Part shown: one piece after another, positions 16,002-24,801 of the stretch
How the letters are laid out: every line of letters begins with the position of its first letter
How positions within the stretch are numbered: position 1 is the first letter of the stretch
DNA from: Lutispora saccharofermentans
GTDB lineage: Bacteria; Bacillota; Clostridia; Lutisporales; Lutisporaceae
Assembly: GCF_024363565.1 (NCBI RefSeq)
Contig: NZ_JAJEKE010000001.1
Coordinates: 496,001 to 560,000 of the forward strand
Direction of reading: 5' to 3'
Length of the DNA stretch: 64,000 bases
Notes under the pieces: model-generated
Seen by the model: the letters and a program-made list of their open reading frames with translations, nothing else
Databases searched by the model: none
Told to the model about the DNA's origin: nothing
Translations under genes and position numbers: made by a program

Positions 16002-17381
16002 CTATCCGTTAATATACTTATCTATGGCAGCTGCAGCTTCTTTCCCTGCTCCCATTGCCAGAATAACAGTAGCAGCACCGGTCACCGCATCCCCGCCGGC
16101 AAAAACACCTTCCTTTGAAGTTTGACCCTGTTCATCTGCTACCAGGCATTTTTTCTTATCAACCTCCAGACCTTCTGTGGTGGAAGGAATCAGTGGATTA
16201 GGTGATGTACCAAGAGCCATTATTACAGTATCAACATCAAATTCAAATTCTGACCCTTTAACAGGTATCGGTCTTCTTCTTCCCGATTTATCAGGTTCAC
16301 CAAGTTCCATTCTTACACATTTGATACCTTTTACCCAGCCCTTTTCATCACCAATTATTTCTGTTGGGTTGGTAAGAAGTTCAAAATTTATTCCTTCTTC
16401 CTTTGCATGGTGCACTTCCTCTACCCTTGCCGGAAGCTCTTCCTCTGATCTTCTGTATACTATCCATACTTCTGCGCCAAGCCTCTTAGCCGTTCTGGCA
16501 GCATCCATAGCAACATTTCCTCCGCCTACTACCGCGACCTTGCTGCCAACCTTAATCGGTGTATCATATCCGTCTTCATAGGCTTTCATCAGATTATTTC
16601 TGGTAAGAAATTCATTCGCAGAAAATACGCCGTTATAGTTTTCTCCTGGTATTCCCATAAATTTAGGGAGACCTGCACCTGACCCTACAAACACTGCATC
16701 ATATTTTCCTTTATCGAATAAATCATCTATTGTAACAGTTCTTCCCACGATGACATTTGTTTTTATCTTTACTCCAAGCTTCTTTAAGTTTCTTATTTCA
16801 TGTTTTACAACAGTATCCTTAGGAAGCCTAAACTCCGGGATTCCATAGACTAAGACTCCGCCTGGCTTGTGGAGTGCCTCATAAATAGTCACATCATAAC
16901 CTTCTTTGGCCAAATCCCCGGCGCATGTTATTCCAGCCGGTCCCGAACCTATGACTGCTACTTTGTGTCCATTGCTCTCTTTAGCTTCCGCTACTTCAAC
17001 ATCATGGTCTCTTCCCCAATCTGCAGCAAATCTTTCAAGCTTTCCTATAGCTACAGCATCCCCCTTATTTCCGAGAACGCATTTGGATTCACATTGCACC
17101 TCTTGTGGGCAAACTCTGCCGCAAACTGCAGGAAGTGCAGTATATTTAGCAAGAATTTTTGCAGCTTTGCCAAAATTTCCTTCGGCAATTTCATGAATAA
17201 ATTCCGGTATATTAATTGATACTGGACATTTTGTTACACATTGAGGATTTTTGCATTGAAGGCATCTTTTGGCCTCTGCTACAGCTTCCTCTTCCGTATA
17301 TCCAAGGCAAACCTCTTCAAAGTTGTGGCTTCTAACTTCAGGTGATTGCTCTGAAATTTGAACTCTCTCAAATCTGTTCAT
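16002..17381 (-). CDS. nfnB: NfnB, large subunit of NADH-dependent ferredoxin:NADP+ oxidoreductase (GltD-like)
   Basis: 459 residues with GltD/NfnB architecture. An N-terminal [4Fe-4S] region (CLQCKNPQCVTKC, CGRVCPQEVQCESKC) precedes the FAD-binding GSGPAGITCAG, the NADP-binding GGGNVAMDAART, and the C-terminal AGGDAVTGAATVILAMGAG. With NfnA it forms the bifurcating transhydrogenase that reduces NADP+ using NADH and reduced ferredoxin together. Stop and start codons of nfnA and nfnB overlap (TAATG), as expected for a coupled complex. It could be called a glutamate synthase small subunit, but there is no gltB here and the NfnA partner settles the assignment. Confidence 0.92.
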   Translation of the reverse strand: MNRFERVQISEQSPEVRSHNFEEVCLGYTEEEAVAEAKRCLQCKNPQCVTKCPVSINIPEFIHEIAEGNFGKAAKILAKYTALPAVCGRVCPQEVQCESKCVLGNKGDAVAIGKLERFAADWGRDHDVEVAEAKESNGHKVAVIGSGPAGITCAGDLAKEGYDVTIYEALHKPGGVLVYGIPEFRLPKDTVVKHEIRNLKKLGVKIKTNVIVGRTVTIDDLFDKGKYDAVFVGSGAGLPKFMGIPGENYNGVFSANEFLTRNNLMKAYEDGYDTPIKVGSKVAVVGGGNVAMDAARTAKRLGAEVWIVYRRSEEELPARVEEVHHAKEEGINFELLTNPTEIIGDEKGWVKGIKCVRMELGEPDKSGRRRPIPVKGSEFEFDVDTVIMALGTSPNPLIPSTTEGLEVDKKKCLVADEQGQTSKEGVFAGGDAVTGAATVILAMGAGKEAAAAIDKYING

Positions 17382-18250
17382 TAGTTAGCGCCTCCTTTAT
17401 GACATGTGCATACATGTTCTCCATTTTTCTCTGCTTCTTCATTTTTATACTGAGCTTGTCTTCTGAGTGCTTCATCAAAATCCACAAGATGACCGTCAAA
17501 TTCAGGCCCATCCACACAAGCAAACTTTGTTTCATCCCCAACGGTTATCCTGCATGCTCCGCACATACCGGTACCATCTACCATGATCGGATTCATGCTT
17601 ACGATGGTTTTGATTCCAAGCTTTTTAGTCATGATGCATACAAATTTCATCATTATCATTGGACCTATGCATACGATAAGGTCATATTTTTTACCTTGAT
17701 TTACTACGAGATCCTCAATCAAGCTGGGTATCATACCCTTAAAGCCGTAGCTGCCGTCATCTGTTGCTATATAGAGATTTCCTGCTACTTTTCTCATCTT
17801 ATCTTCAAGAATTATCAAATCTTTAGTTTTAGCGCCTATAATTACGTCAACATCTATTCCTTTTTCATGGAACCATCTGGCTTGCGGATAAACCGGAGCA
17901 GTACCAACTCCTCCTGCTACAAACAGAACTTTTTTCTTTTTTAGCTCATTGATATCTTCATTTACATATTCCGAAGGCTGCCCCAAAGGTCCTACAAAAT
18001 CATGAAAGTACTCCCCTTCATTGAATTGAGCCATTTTTTTTGTAGAACAGCCTATGGATTGAGCAACAATAGTGACTGTTCCTTTTTCCTTGTCATAATC
18101 GCATATGGTCAAAGGAACTCTTTCTCCCTTCTCGTCAGCTATGACGATTACGAATTGACCCGGTTGAGCTGACTGTGCCACCAGGGGAGCTAAAACATCC
18201 ATTGAGAAGATGTTTGTTGATAGATTTTCCTTCTTTACAATTTTATACAA
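17381..18250 (-). CDS. nfnA: NfnA, small subunit of NADH-dependent ferredoxin:NADP+ oxidoreductase
   Basis: 289 residues of the ferredoxin-NADP+ reductase/dihydroorotate dehydrogenase electron-transfer type: an FAD domain (ERVPLTICDYD), an NAD-binding domain (VAGGVGTAPVYPQARW), and a C-terminal [2Fe-2S] motif DGTGMCGACRITVGDETKFAC. The start is TTG after AAGGAGGG with 6 bp spacing. In NfnAB this subunit carries FAD and binds NADH. A tandem glycine riboswitch with a terminator lies directly upstream on the same strand, ending 60 bp before the start, so expression of nfnAB is probably glycine-controlled. Confidence 0.92.
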   Translation of the reverse strand: MYKIVKKENLSTNIFSMDVLAPLVAQSAQPGQFVIVIADEKGERVPLTICDYDKEKGTVTIVAQSIGCSTKKMAQFNEGEYFHDFVGPLGQPSEYVNEDINELKKKKVLFVAGGVGTAPVYPQARWFHEKGIDVDVIIGAKTKDLIILEDKMRKVAGNLYIATDDGSYGFKGMIPSLIEDLVVNQGKKYDLIVCIGPMIMMKFVCIMTKKLGIKTIVSMNPIMVDGTGMCGACRITVGDETKFACVDGPEFDGHLVDFDEALRRQAQYKNEEAEKNGEHVCTCHKGGAN

Positions 18251-18309
18251 TGGTAGCCCTCCTTACATATTTTAAAAAACATTTTGAATCATTGGAATTT
18301 TCATGCAAT

Positions 18310-18340
18310 AAAAAAAGATAGAAGCTTCTTCGCCTCTATC
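18310..18340 (-). terminator. Rho-independent terminator of the glycine riboswitch
   Basis: On the minus strand GAUAGAGGC and GCUUCUAUC (one G-U pair) form a 9-bp stem with loop GAAGAA followed by seven U. It directly abuts aptamer 2 and is the likely expression platform. Confidence 0.85.
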
Positions 18341-18505
18341 TCTGTCATTAAACCTGAGAGATTCTTCTATATCAATAGAATTGCCCCTTCGGTGCATACG
18401 CTTTCCAGAGTTATGTCCGACTGCGGTCCTTTGGCCTGAGAGTTTCATTTAACGGGCTTTTCTGTACTTTCTCCTTCGGCTCCCATTATAATGGGTATCT
18501 CCCAC
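18341..18505 (-). ncRNA. Tandem glycine riboswitch
   Basis: The minus strand shows both aptamer cores. The first has GGGAG..GCCGAAGG (at about 18482-18472) and AAACTCTCAGGCCAAAGGACCG (18446-18425, written here as AAACTCTCAGG plus CCAAAGGACCG). The second has CTCTGGAAAGC, GCACCGAAGGGGCAA (18395-18381) and AATCTCTCAGG (18363-18353). This matches the gcvT-type glycine riboswitch with two aptamers. The next gene downstream is nfnA, not a glycine-cleavage gene. Glycine binding in this class usually turns the downstream gene on. Confidence 0.92.
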
Positions 18506-18741
18506 AAGTCATCATCCATTCCATATCAAATTGTATTAAAATTAATATTCCCTTTCTATATCTCTGCAGTATTGGATTAATGCTATATATCCAAGCTTTA
18601 TTTTATTGCTGCATAATCAAATCCAGAAGCATATTACAATCAAAATCTTTTATTGCATGTTTATTTTATCACAATCTTTTTGCTTATTCAATGTATTTTT
18701 ATCCCATATTGCAACTTATCCTGCAATTTTTATTTTTGATT

Positions 18742-20361
18742 TTAATTGTTCATTTTTTCTATTTCCTCTTCTATTTGATTCTTGTCAATGCGCTCAAAAA
18801 GAATATTTACTTCTCCTAAATTCAAGCCGGATAAAACTTCAGTATATTCCCAGCCTAAATCTCCTATCTGAAGCATGGAGTTGATCTTAGATGATGAAAC
18901 CGGCAAAAACGGCTCCAGCAGTATTGATAGGTTGGCAATAATCTGAACGCATGTGAAAAGCGTTTCCTTGCATCTCTCTTTATTTTCTTTCACCGTAATC
19001 CAAGGCTGTTCTTCATCAAAATATTTATTTGCAGAACGTATGAATGAAAATATTGTTTCAATGGCATCTTTAAAATGGCCTTGCTCAATAAAATCTGCCG
19101 AAATCGCATATAATCCTTTTATCGCTTCTCTTATTTCAGGATTGCATTGACCCTCCGGCACTTTACCATCAAAAAATTTTTGTATAAAAACAAGGCTTCT
19201 ATTAACAAAATTGCCATATGCACCGAGCAGCTCTCCATTATGGCTATTAATAAATTCTCTCCATGAAAAGTCGGCATCTCTCGTCTCAGGGCCATTTGCT
19301 ATAAAGAAATAGCGAATGGTGTCCGAGTCGTAATGCTTAATCAGATACGGTATCCATATAGCCCAATTTTGGCTCGTGGATATTTTTTTACCCTCAAGAG
19401 TTACATATTCGCTTGATATTATCCTATCCGGCAGGTGAAAGCCTCCATGAGCCTTGAGCAATGCAGGAAGGATAACAGTATGAAAAGGAATATTATCTTT
19501 GCCATGTACATAATAATGCAAAGATTTTTCAGACCATATGGATTTCCAGTCCACACCCCGAGCCTTTGCCCATTTCTTGCTTGCCGAAAGATATCCTAAT
19601 ACTGCTTCAACCCATACATATATCTTTTTATTTTCGAATCCTTCTACAGGCACAGGTATTCCCCATTCAAGATCCCTGGTCACAGCCCTGTCTCTAAGAC
19701 CTTCATCGACATATCTTTTTGACAGACCCGTTGCATTGGCTCTCCAACCGCAAGAATTGGTGATATAGTCATTAATGAACTGCTCCAGCTTTGATAATGC
19801 CAAGAAGAAGTGCTCCGATGATTTGAAAACAGGAGTTTCACCGCAGATTCCACAGCTTCTTTCGTCTAAATTCGCTGGCTCTAAAAGAGCCCCGCAATTG
19901 TCACATTGGTCACCCTTGGCACTGCTTCCACAGTTGGGGCATTTGCCTATAACAAATCTATCCGGGAGAAATTGGCTGCACTTTTCACAAAAGGCTTGCT
20001 CTATGGTTTTACTATAAATATATCCGCTGTCCAAAAGATCAGTAAAGAACTCCTGAACAAAACCAATATGATAGGGATTATTGGTTTGGGTGTACAAATC
20101 ATAAGAAAAGCCTAGTTTTTCAAAGCAATCCTTGAACTCATCATGATAATGGTTAGCTATTTGCTCAGGAGGTATACCCTCCTTATTTGCCCTGATCTGA
20201 ATAGGTGTACCGTGGCAATCGCTTCCTGACACATAACACACGTTATATTTTTTCAGTCTGAAATACCTCGCCAAAACATCACCTGGCAGCAAAGCTGCAA
20301 TATGACCAATATGAAGTGATCCATTTGCATAAGGCCAGGCTCCTCCAATAAATATGTCCAT
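18742..20361 (-). CDS. metG: Methionyl-tRNA synthetase, short form
   Basis: About 539 residues. A class I catalytic core carries HIGH in GSLHIGHIAALLPGD, a double zinc-knuckle connective peptide (CEKC, CPNC, CDNC, CGIC), and the KMSKS-equivalent KISTS. The anticodon-binding helical domain follows (QPWITVKENKERC). The C-terminal tRNA-binding (EMAP-like) domain found in many longer MetG proteins is absent. The ATG at 20361 is 8 bp after AGGAGG; the in-frame GTG at 20370 is part of that site. A T-box leader with AUG specifier precedes it, so it is induced by uncharged tRNA-Met. It may be a second copy beside a longer MetG elsewhere. Confidence 0.93.
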   Translation of the reverse strand: MDIFIGGAWPYANGSLHIGHIAALLPGDVLARYFRLKKYNVCYVSGSDCHGTPIQIRANKEGIPPEQIANHYHDEFKDCFEKLGFSYDLYTQTNNPYHIGFVQEFFTDLLDSGYIYSKTIEQAFCEKCSQFLPDRFVIGKCPNCGSSAKGDQCDNCGALLEPANLDERSCGICGETPVFKSSEHFFLALSKLEQFINDYITNSCGWRANATGLSKRYVDEGLRDRAVTRDLEWGIPVPVEGFENKKIYVWVEAVLGYLSASKKWAKARGVDWKSIWSEKSLHYYVHGKDNIPFHTVILPALLKAHGGFHLPDRIISSEYVTLEGKKISTSQNWAIWIPYLIKHYDSDTIRYFFIANGPETRDADFSWREFINSHNGELLGAYGNFVNRSLVFIQKFFDGKVPEGQCNPEIREAIKGLYAISADFIEQGHFKDAIETIFSFIRSANKYFDEEQPWITVKENKERCKETLFTCVQIIANLSILLEPFLPVSSSKINSMLQIGDLGWEYTEVLSGLNLGEVNILFERIDKNQIEEEIEKMNN

Positions 20362-20421
20362 TAAAAACACCTCCTGATTTTTTAAGTCGTCTGATCATGT
20401 ATATAAGAACAAATAAATAAA

Positions 20422-20457
20422 GCCCTCACCCCCAGGTATTATCCTGGGGACGAGAGC
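20422..20457 (-). terminator. T-box terminator hairpin
   Basis: 20422-20436 and 20443-20457 pair over 15 bp (with G-U pairs); on the minus strand the stem is followed by UUUAUUUAUUU. It competes with the antiterminator containing the T-box sequence at 20466-20480. Confidence 0.85.
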
Positions 20458-20720
20458 ACTATACTCCGTGGTACCACCCCGGTTCGCTGATGACTTACGG
20501 CATCAGCCTCAACAAGTACGTCAGAATAATAAATTCTGATTATACTCCGGCACTGTAACGGGTGCAGCCGTCGCAGCCTAAATCCATAAGAAAATCGGTG
20601 CGAATGCTCCGAGACCATGTTCACCTGTCTATTCTTTACTCCTTTTCACCAGCCGGAGCTCTCTGCTAAAGTCATCGACGGCTACTCTTCTCTTCATCGC
20701 ATATATAATATTAACATATT
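20422..20720 (-). ncRNA. T-box leader (Met specifier) of metG
   Basis: The minus strand carries the T-box GGGTGGTACCACGG (20479-20466), a stem I region with AGAGAGCTCCGG, and a specifier-loop segment GGUGAACAUGG with AUG at 20618-20616 followed by a purine. The leader ends in the terminator at 20422-20457. The methionine specifier agrees with the downstream gene. Confidence 0.9.
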
Positions 20721-20726
20721 TGTAAT

Positions 20727-20755
20727 ATTCTAATACAAACAACTCTATGAGTCAA
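20727..20755 (-). promoter_or_regulatory. Promoter of the metG T-box leader
   Basis: Minus strand TTGACT (20755-20750), 17 bp, TAGAAT (20732-20727); places the transcript start near 20720, just before stem I of the T-box. Confidence 0.75.
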
Positions 20756-20779
20756 TGGGTCAAGCAAAATTTTTCTGCT

Positions 20780-22108
20780 TCATGCTGCTGGATTGTTTAT
20801 AACCCCGATAAACAAAGGGCATGCATCTGCTCCTGTTATTGCAAATATAAAAGGCCTGTCAAGGATCATCTCGGCTGTGCCGTCCGGCCTTGCTGCTCCC
20901 ACATAATCAATCTTAGTAAATGCAGTGGCTTCGCAGCCTTTTTCATCAATAGAGATTGCGGCTGATTGTTTTATCTCCGAAACAAATATAGGCTTTGTTT
21001 CAGATAATGGTGTAAAATCTGCTGTTCCGGCTTCAAAAACACTTTTAATGCCTAAGCTTTCTACAGATTTTCGCAAGTCAAGCTCTGCTTTATAATTGAA
21101 CTTCGGAATTTTGAATATAACTTTCCCAAATTGACACTTCTCTGAAAATAAGGAGTTGACAGCCTCAGACAGTATCGCAGGATCTGAAACCATATCCATG
21201 GATGATATTCCTTCATCAGGCAGAATAAACACCATGCTGCCGCCATTTTTAAAAGAAAGGCCGGATGCAATATAACCGTCTGCTCCCACAAATCTGTGGC
21301 TGCCACGAGTCATATTCATGAAATCACAGCTTATAGTGTTCCCGTCTTCAAGATGAAAAGTGTCTTTTGCGGTTTTATCGGCATTGAAACTGTCCACCCA
21401 TTCATCATAAAAATATACGGTATTGAGAAGGGTCATCACCTGTTCAGAATCTATTGGAAAATCATCGGGATCAGTGCCAAGCTTTCCTCCTGTATGCTCG
21501 GATACCCATTCACTGATTTTTCTTGATGTATATTTATCATCAAAATCTACGCTGAAAGAATGAGCATAATAATCTGCAGCCATTTTATCTAAGAAGCTTT
21601 TATTGAATTCAATATCTTTATTGAGCCATAATGAGTTTGCAAGATTCAGCCTTCCAATCTCATTATAAAAATACAATTTGCGAAATAGCTTTCCGGTCTG
21701 CTCCCTTATCATATCCATATCATTCATGCTTATTGCTTTTAGAATTTCTTCCTGTGTGCTTCCCTGGGCGCTTTCCGCCATCATTGCAAGAGCCATATAC
21801 AAGCTCATAGGAGAATATAAAGCGTTTGTCTTTGAATCTTCTTCTTTCAAAATCATTGAAGCAGAATTAAAAGAAAATTTCTTAAGGTTGTCAATAAATT
21901 CTTCATCAATTTCTTCTCGTCGTTTAAGTCTTTCTTCAAAGTCATTAAAGCCTATTTTGCCAGGGTATTTGGGCTTCGCAATTATATGATCCGAATTAAC
22001 GTTACCGGCAAACAGGTAAGAGCATAATATAGCAGCGATTACAGCAAAAGCAGCTCCATACCAAATTAAATTATGCGCCTTTCTTCCAGCCCTTTGAGCA
22101 TTCGACAT
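20780..22108 (-). CDS. Membrane-anchored serpin
   Basis: 442 residues. After a basic N-terminus comes one transmembrane/signal segment (LIWYGAAFAVIAAILCSYLFAG). A complete serpin fold follows: FSFNSASMILKEE, NALYSPMSLYMALAMMAESAQGST, MTLLNTVYFYDEWV, and the C-terminal DRPFIFAITGADACPLFIGVI. The reactive-loop hinge reads SIDEKGCEATAFTKI: P14 is Cys and P9 is Phe where inhibitory serpins prefer Thr/Ser and small residues, so insertion and inhibition may be impaired or altered. Bacterial serpins usually inhibit serine or cysteine proteases outside the cell. AAAGGAGG precedes the ATG. Single-gene unit. Confidence 0.9.
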   Translation of the reverse strand: MSNAQRAGRKAHNLIWYGAAFAVIAAILCSYLFAGNVNSDHIIAKPKYPGKIGFNDFEERLKRREEIDEEFIDNLKKFSFNSASMILKEEDSKTNALYSPMSLYMALAMMAESAQGSTQEEILKAISMNDMDMIREQTGKLFRKLYFYNEIGRLNLANSLWLNKDIEFNKSFLDKMAADYYAHSFSVDFDDKYTSRKISEWVSEHTGGKLGTDPDDFPIDSEQVMTLLNTVYFYDEWVDSFNADKTAKDTFHLEDGNTISCDFMNMTRGSHRFVGADGYIASGLSFKNGGSMVFILPDEGISSMDMVSDPAILSEAVNSLFSEKCQFGKVIFKIPKFNYKAELDLRKSVESLGIKSVFEAGTADFTPLSETKPIFVSEIKQSAAISIDEKGCEATAFTKIDYVGAARPDGTAEMILDRPFIFAITGADACPLFIGVINNPAA

Positions 22109-22211
22109 TTGCCAACCTCCTTTTGATCAATACTTAACCAGTTTGATCTATATAACTTCATTATATCAATATTCACTTACTATTGACGGCAAATAAAGGA
22201 AATAGTTCCAA

Positions 22212-22246
22212 TAATAAAACGACTCCTTGTGGAGCCGCTTTATTAT
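22212..22246 (-). terminator. Terminator after the stalk-domain gene
   Basis: Minus strand AATAAAGCGGCTCC / GGAGTCGTTTTATT stem (with G-U pairs) directly after the stop codon at 22247, with a T-rich 3' arm. Confidence 0.75.
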
Positions 22247-23212
22247 CTATTCCATTTTTTCTCCATTGTCTATTACAATTTGCCCTTCAAACACATATGC
22301 ATTGTTCATGCGCATAACTTCTTTGAAGAAGCTTAGAGGGACAAAGGTCTTTTCTCCAAGAACTTCCGGAGCGGTTCCCAATTGAATGGGGGCGGTTTTC
22401 ATATAGATATAATTATCTTGGCCTATTTTTAGTGAAATGCCTTTGCCGACCATAATGCTTTTCAATCCGCCATCCCAGGCAACTTCAAAGCCCAATGCTT
22501 CAGCTGCCGCACGGAGCGGGACCATGATAGTTCCCTGTTCATTAGTGTAAGCCCGCGGACCATCTATTTTCTTGTTATCAACAATAATATCCATATCCGC
22601 CGCATCATCTAATACGATCACCTTTATCGGGTTTGTTTGTGCCGGCATGCTTCTTGTAGACGGACCATACAAAACAACAAGCTTTCTGTTTGCCAGATCA
22701 CCTTTAAAGCTTTTTCCTGTTTGTGAAATAATTTCTGTAGCATCCGAAATATTTAATTTTAATGTATTATCAGCACTGACCAAATCTTTGCCAAACATAT
22801 CAACCTTAACATTTTCAGCTTGGCTTTGAACGGCAACAACTTTAGCATTATATTGGGCCGGATAGATCATGAGCATTGGCGCATTTGCTTCATAGAACCC
22901 TGTGATCACTGCACCTGTCACAATTTCAGCATTGTTTACAATATATGTGTCATCAGATACTATTATATTCGCTTCCAACCCTTCTTCATTTATAACATAG
23001 ATCATCTTGGAACCTTTGATCCCTTCACGATCGGTTATTTTCTTGACCACTCCGGTAAAAGAATTGAAATAGGATTGAGGCAGAATTTCCTTGATCTGCT
23101 CTGCATCACTGATGATCCTTAAATCTTCCGGGTCAGCTGCAAAGGCTGTAATTGTTGAAAGCGATAGAATAGATACGGATAAAAATCCTGCAAATACTTT
23201 TTTAAATTTCAT
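22247..23212 (-). CDS. Secreted protein with copper amine oxidase N-terminal-like (stalk) domain
   Basis: 321 residues with a clear signal peptide (KKVFAGFLSVSILSLSTITAFA cut after AFA). The C-terminal part (about residues 205-320) shows the stalk-domain pattern: DIIVDNKKIDGPRAYTNEQ, TIMVPLRAAAEALGFEVAWDG, KTFVPLSFFKE. Such domains are abundant in secreted clostridial proteins and are thought to be structural or cell-surface modules. The middle region (40-200) is beta-rich and of unknown role. It is followed by its own terminator. Confidence 0.82.
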   Translation of the reverse strand: MKFKKVFAGFLSVSILSLSTITAFAADPEDLRIISDAEQIKEILPQSYFNSFTGVVKKITDREGIKGSKMIYVINEEGLEANIIVSDDTYIVNNAEIVTGAVITGFYEANAPMLMIYPAQYNAKVVAVQSQAENVKVDMFGKDLVSADNTLKLNISDATEIISQTGKSFKGDLANRKLVVLYGPSTRSMPAQTNPIKVIVLDDAADMDIIVDNKKIDGPRAYTNEQGTIMVPLRAAAEALGFEVAWDGGLKSIMVGKGISLKIGQDNYIYMKTAPIQLGTAPEVLGEKTFVPLSFFKEVMRMNNAYVFEGQIVIDNGEKME

Positions 23213-23418
23213 GATGTCTTTTCTCCTTTTTTAAATATGTTTTACACTACTTAGACAACATAAACAAAAAAAAGTTCCATACATATCCGAAGAAAGACTC
23301 TGCATCTATAATTATTATTGTACATGAAAAGAGGTGCAAAACTAATTGTCACATTTGATATCATGAGTCGGACAATAAGTTTTTCTTTTAACTTTCTGCA
23401 AAAAAATTTCAACTTATG

Positions 23419-23458
23419 CGAACATATGTTTGCATAAGTTGAGAAACTTTGGTAAGAT
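23419..23458 (+). promoter_or_regulatory. LexA/SOS-like box overlapping a promoter
   Basis: CGAACATATGTTTG (23419-23432) matches the Gram-positive LexA (DinR) consensus CGAAC-N4-GTTCG at all but one of the fixed positions, and is embedded in a longer dyad AACTTATGC..GCATAAGTT (23411-23440). It overlaps a -35 TTGCAT (23430-23435), which is 17 bp from TAAGAT (23453-23458). The next gene encodes a putative DNA-repair radical SAM protein. Confidence 0.65.
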
Positions 23459-23490
23459 TATAGTAAAAGCTGACTATAGAGGTGTATTTT

Positions 23491-24801
23491 ATGAACCTTA
23501 TAGAGAAAATTAAAATATTATCCGATTCTGCAAAATATGATGTATCCTGTTCCTCCAGCGGCAGCGACAGGAAAAACAAAAAAGGCGGAATAGGAAATGC
23601 TGCTCCTGCTGGCATATGCCACAGCTGGACTCCTGACGGCAGGTGCATTTCATTATTAAAAGTGTTGTTTACAAACTCCTGTATATATGACTGCAAATAC
23701 TGCATCAATCGTTCTTCAAACGATGTACCCAGGGCTTCTTTTACTCCTGATGAGCTGGCAAGCCTCACCATCAACTTTTACAGAAGAAATTACATAGAAG
23801 GGCTTTTCCTCAGCTCTGCGATATGTCAAAGCCCGGACTATACCATGGAACAGCTTTTGAAATCCGTCAAGAGGCTGAGGGAAGAAGAGAATTTTAACGG
23901 ATATATTCATATAAAGGCTATACCGGGAGCGAGCAATGCACTCATAGAAGAAACAGGAAAATATGTTGACAGGATGAGCGTTAATATTGAGCTTCCCTCA
24001 AATGAAAGCCTTAAGCTATTAGCCCCCCAGAAGACCAAAGAGTCCATAATAAAACCTATGGGATTCATTAAATCCGGGATAATTCAGAATCAGGAAGAAA
24101 AGCAAAGGTTTAAAAGCGCCCCTAAATTCGTGCCGGGAGGCCAATCCACCCAATTGATCATTGGAGCCACAAAGGACAATGATTTAAAGATTTTGAAGCT
24201 TTCGGAATCTCTCTATCATAGCTATGAGCTCAAAAGAGTATATTACTCTGCTTATATACCTGTTTCCAAGCACCCCAGCCTTCCTGCGATAAGCATGCCT
24301 CCGCTCCTGCGGGAGCACAGACTGTATCAGGCAGACTGGCTTCTGAGATTCTATGGTTTTAACTCTGGCGAGCTTTTAAATGAAAGGAATCCCAACTTTG
24401 ACGAGCTGCTGGACCCAAAAAGTGACTGGGCGCTACGAAATCTGGATAAATTTCCTGTAGAAGTCAATAAAGCGGATTATTTTATGCTGCTCAGGGTTCC
24501 CGGAATAGGAGTGAAATCTGCTCAGCGCATCCTTCAGGCAAGAAGGGTTTCTGTCCTCGGCTTTGATGATCTTAAAAAGCTGGGTATAGTTTTAAAGAGA
24601 GCAAAATATTTTATAACCTGTAAGGGCAAGTATTTTCCTCAAAGAAGCATTCCGACTAATTCGGTATCAATAAGGAGAAATATACTGTCGGAAGACAATA
24701 TCAAGATTCATGAGAATGTGGAGCAGCTGTCCTTCTTTACCCTTTTCCCGGGGATTATGGCTGCTAAAGAAAATATATCAAGGATTACAGGTGAATTATG
24801 A
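23491..24801 (+). CDS. Putative DNA modification/repair radical SAM protein (TIGR03916 type)
   Basis: About 436 residues. The radical SAM motif CIYDCKYC is preceded by a conserved Cys/Gly-rich N-terminus (KYDVSCSSSGSDR, GICHSWTPDGRC). The C-terminus contains a helix-hairpin-helix (LLRVPGIGVKSAQRILQARR), which binds DNA non-specifically. Its stop overlaps the start of the TIGR03915-type gene (ATGATG), the partner with which this family is nearly always linked; the pair is annotated as DNA repair on genomic association only. The ATG at 23491 has AGAGGTG upstream; the in-frame GTG at 23482 is inside that site. A LexA-like box in the promoter supports damage control. Confidence 0.88.
   Translation: MNLIEKIKILSDSAKYDVSCSSSGSDRKNKKGGIGNAAPAGICHSWTPDGRCISLLKVLFTNSCIYDCKYCINRSSNDVPRASFTPDELASLTINFYRRNYIEGLFLSSAICQSPDYTMEQLLKSVKRLREEENFNGYIHIKAIPGASNALIEETGKYVDRMSVNIELPSNESLKLLAPQKTKESIIKPMGFIKSGIIQNQEEKQRFKSAPKFVPGGQSTQLIIGATKDNDLKILKLSESLYHSYELKRVYYSAYIPVSKHPSLPAISMPPLLREHRLYQADWLLRFYGFNSGELLNERNPNFDELLDPKSDWALRNLDKFPVEVNKADYFMLLRVPGIGVKSAQRILQARRVSVLGFDDLKKLGIVLKRAKYFITCKGKYFPQRSIPTNSVSIRRNILSEDNIKIHENVEQLSFFTLFPGIMAAKENISRITGEL

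Noticed and set aside
17342-17944. 200-codon + strand frame antisense to nfnA
   Set aside because: The opposite frame is a clear NfnA with cofactor motifs; this frame shows no domain and odd composition.
20439-20624. 61-codon minus-strand frame
   Set aside because: Lies wholly inside the T-box leader of metG; RNA structure explains the sequence.
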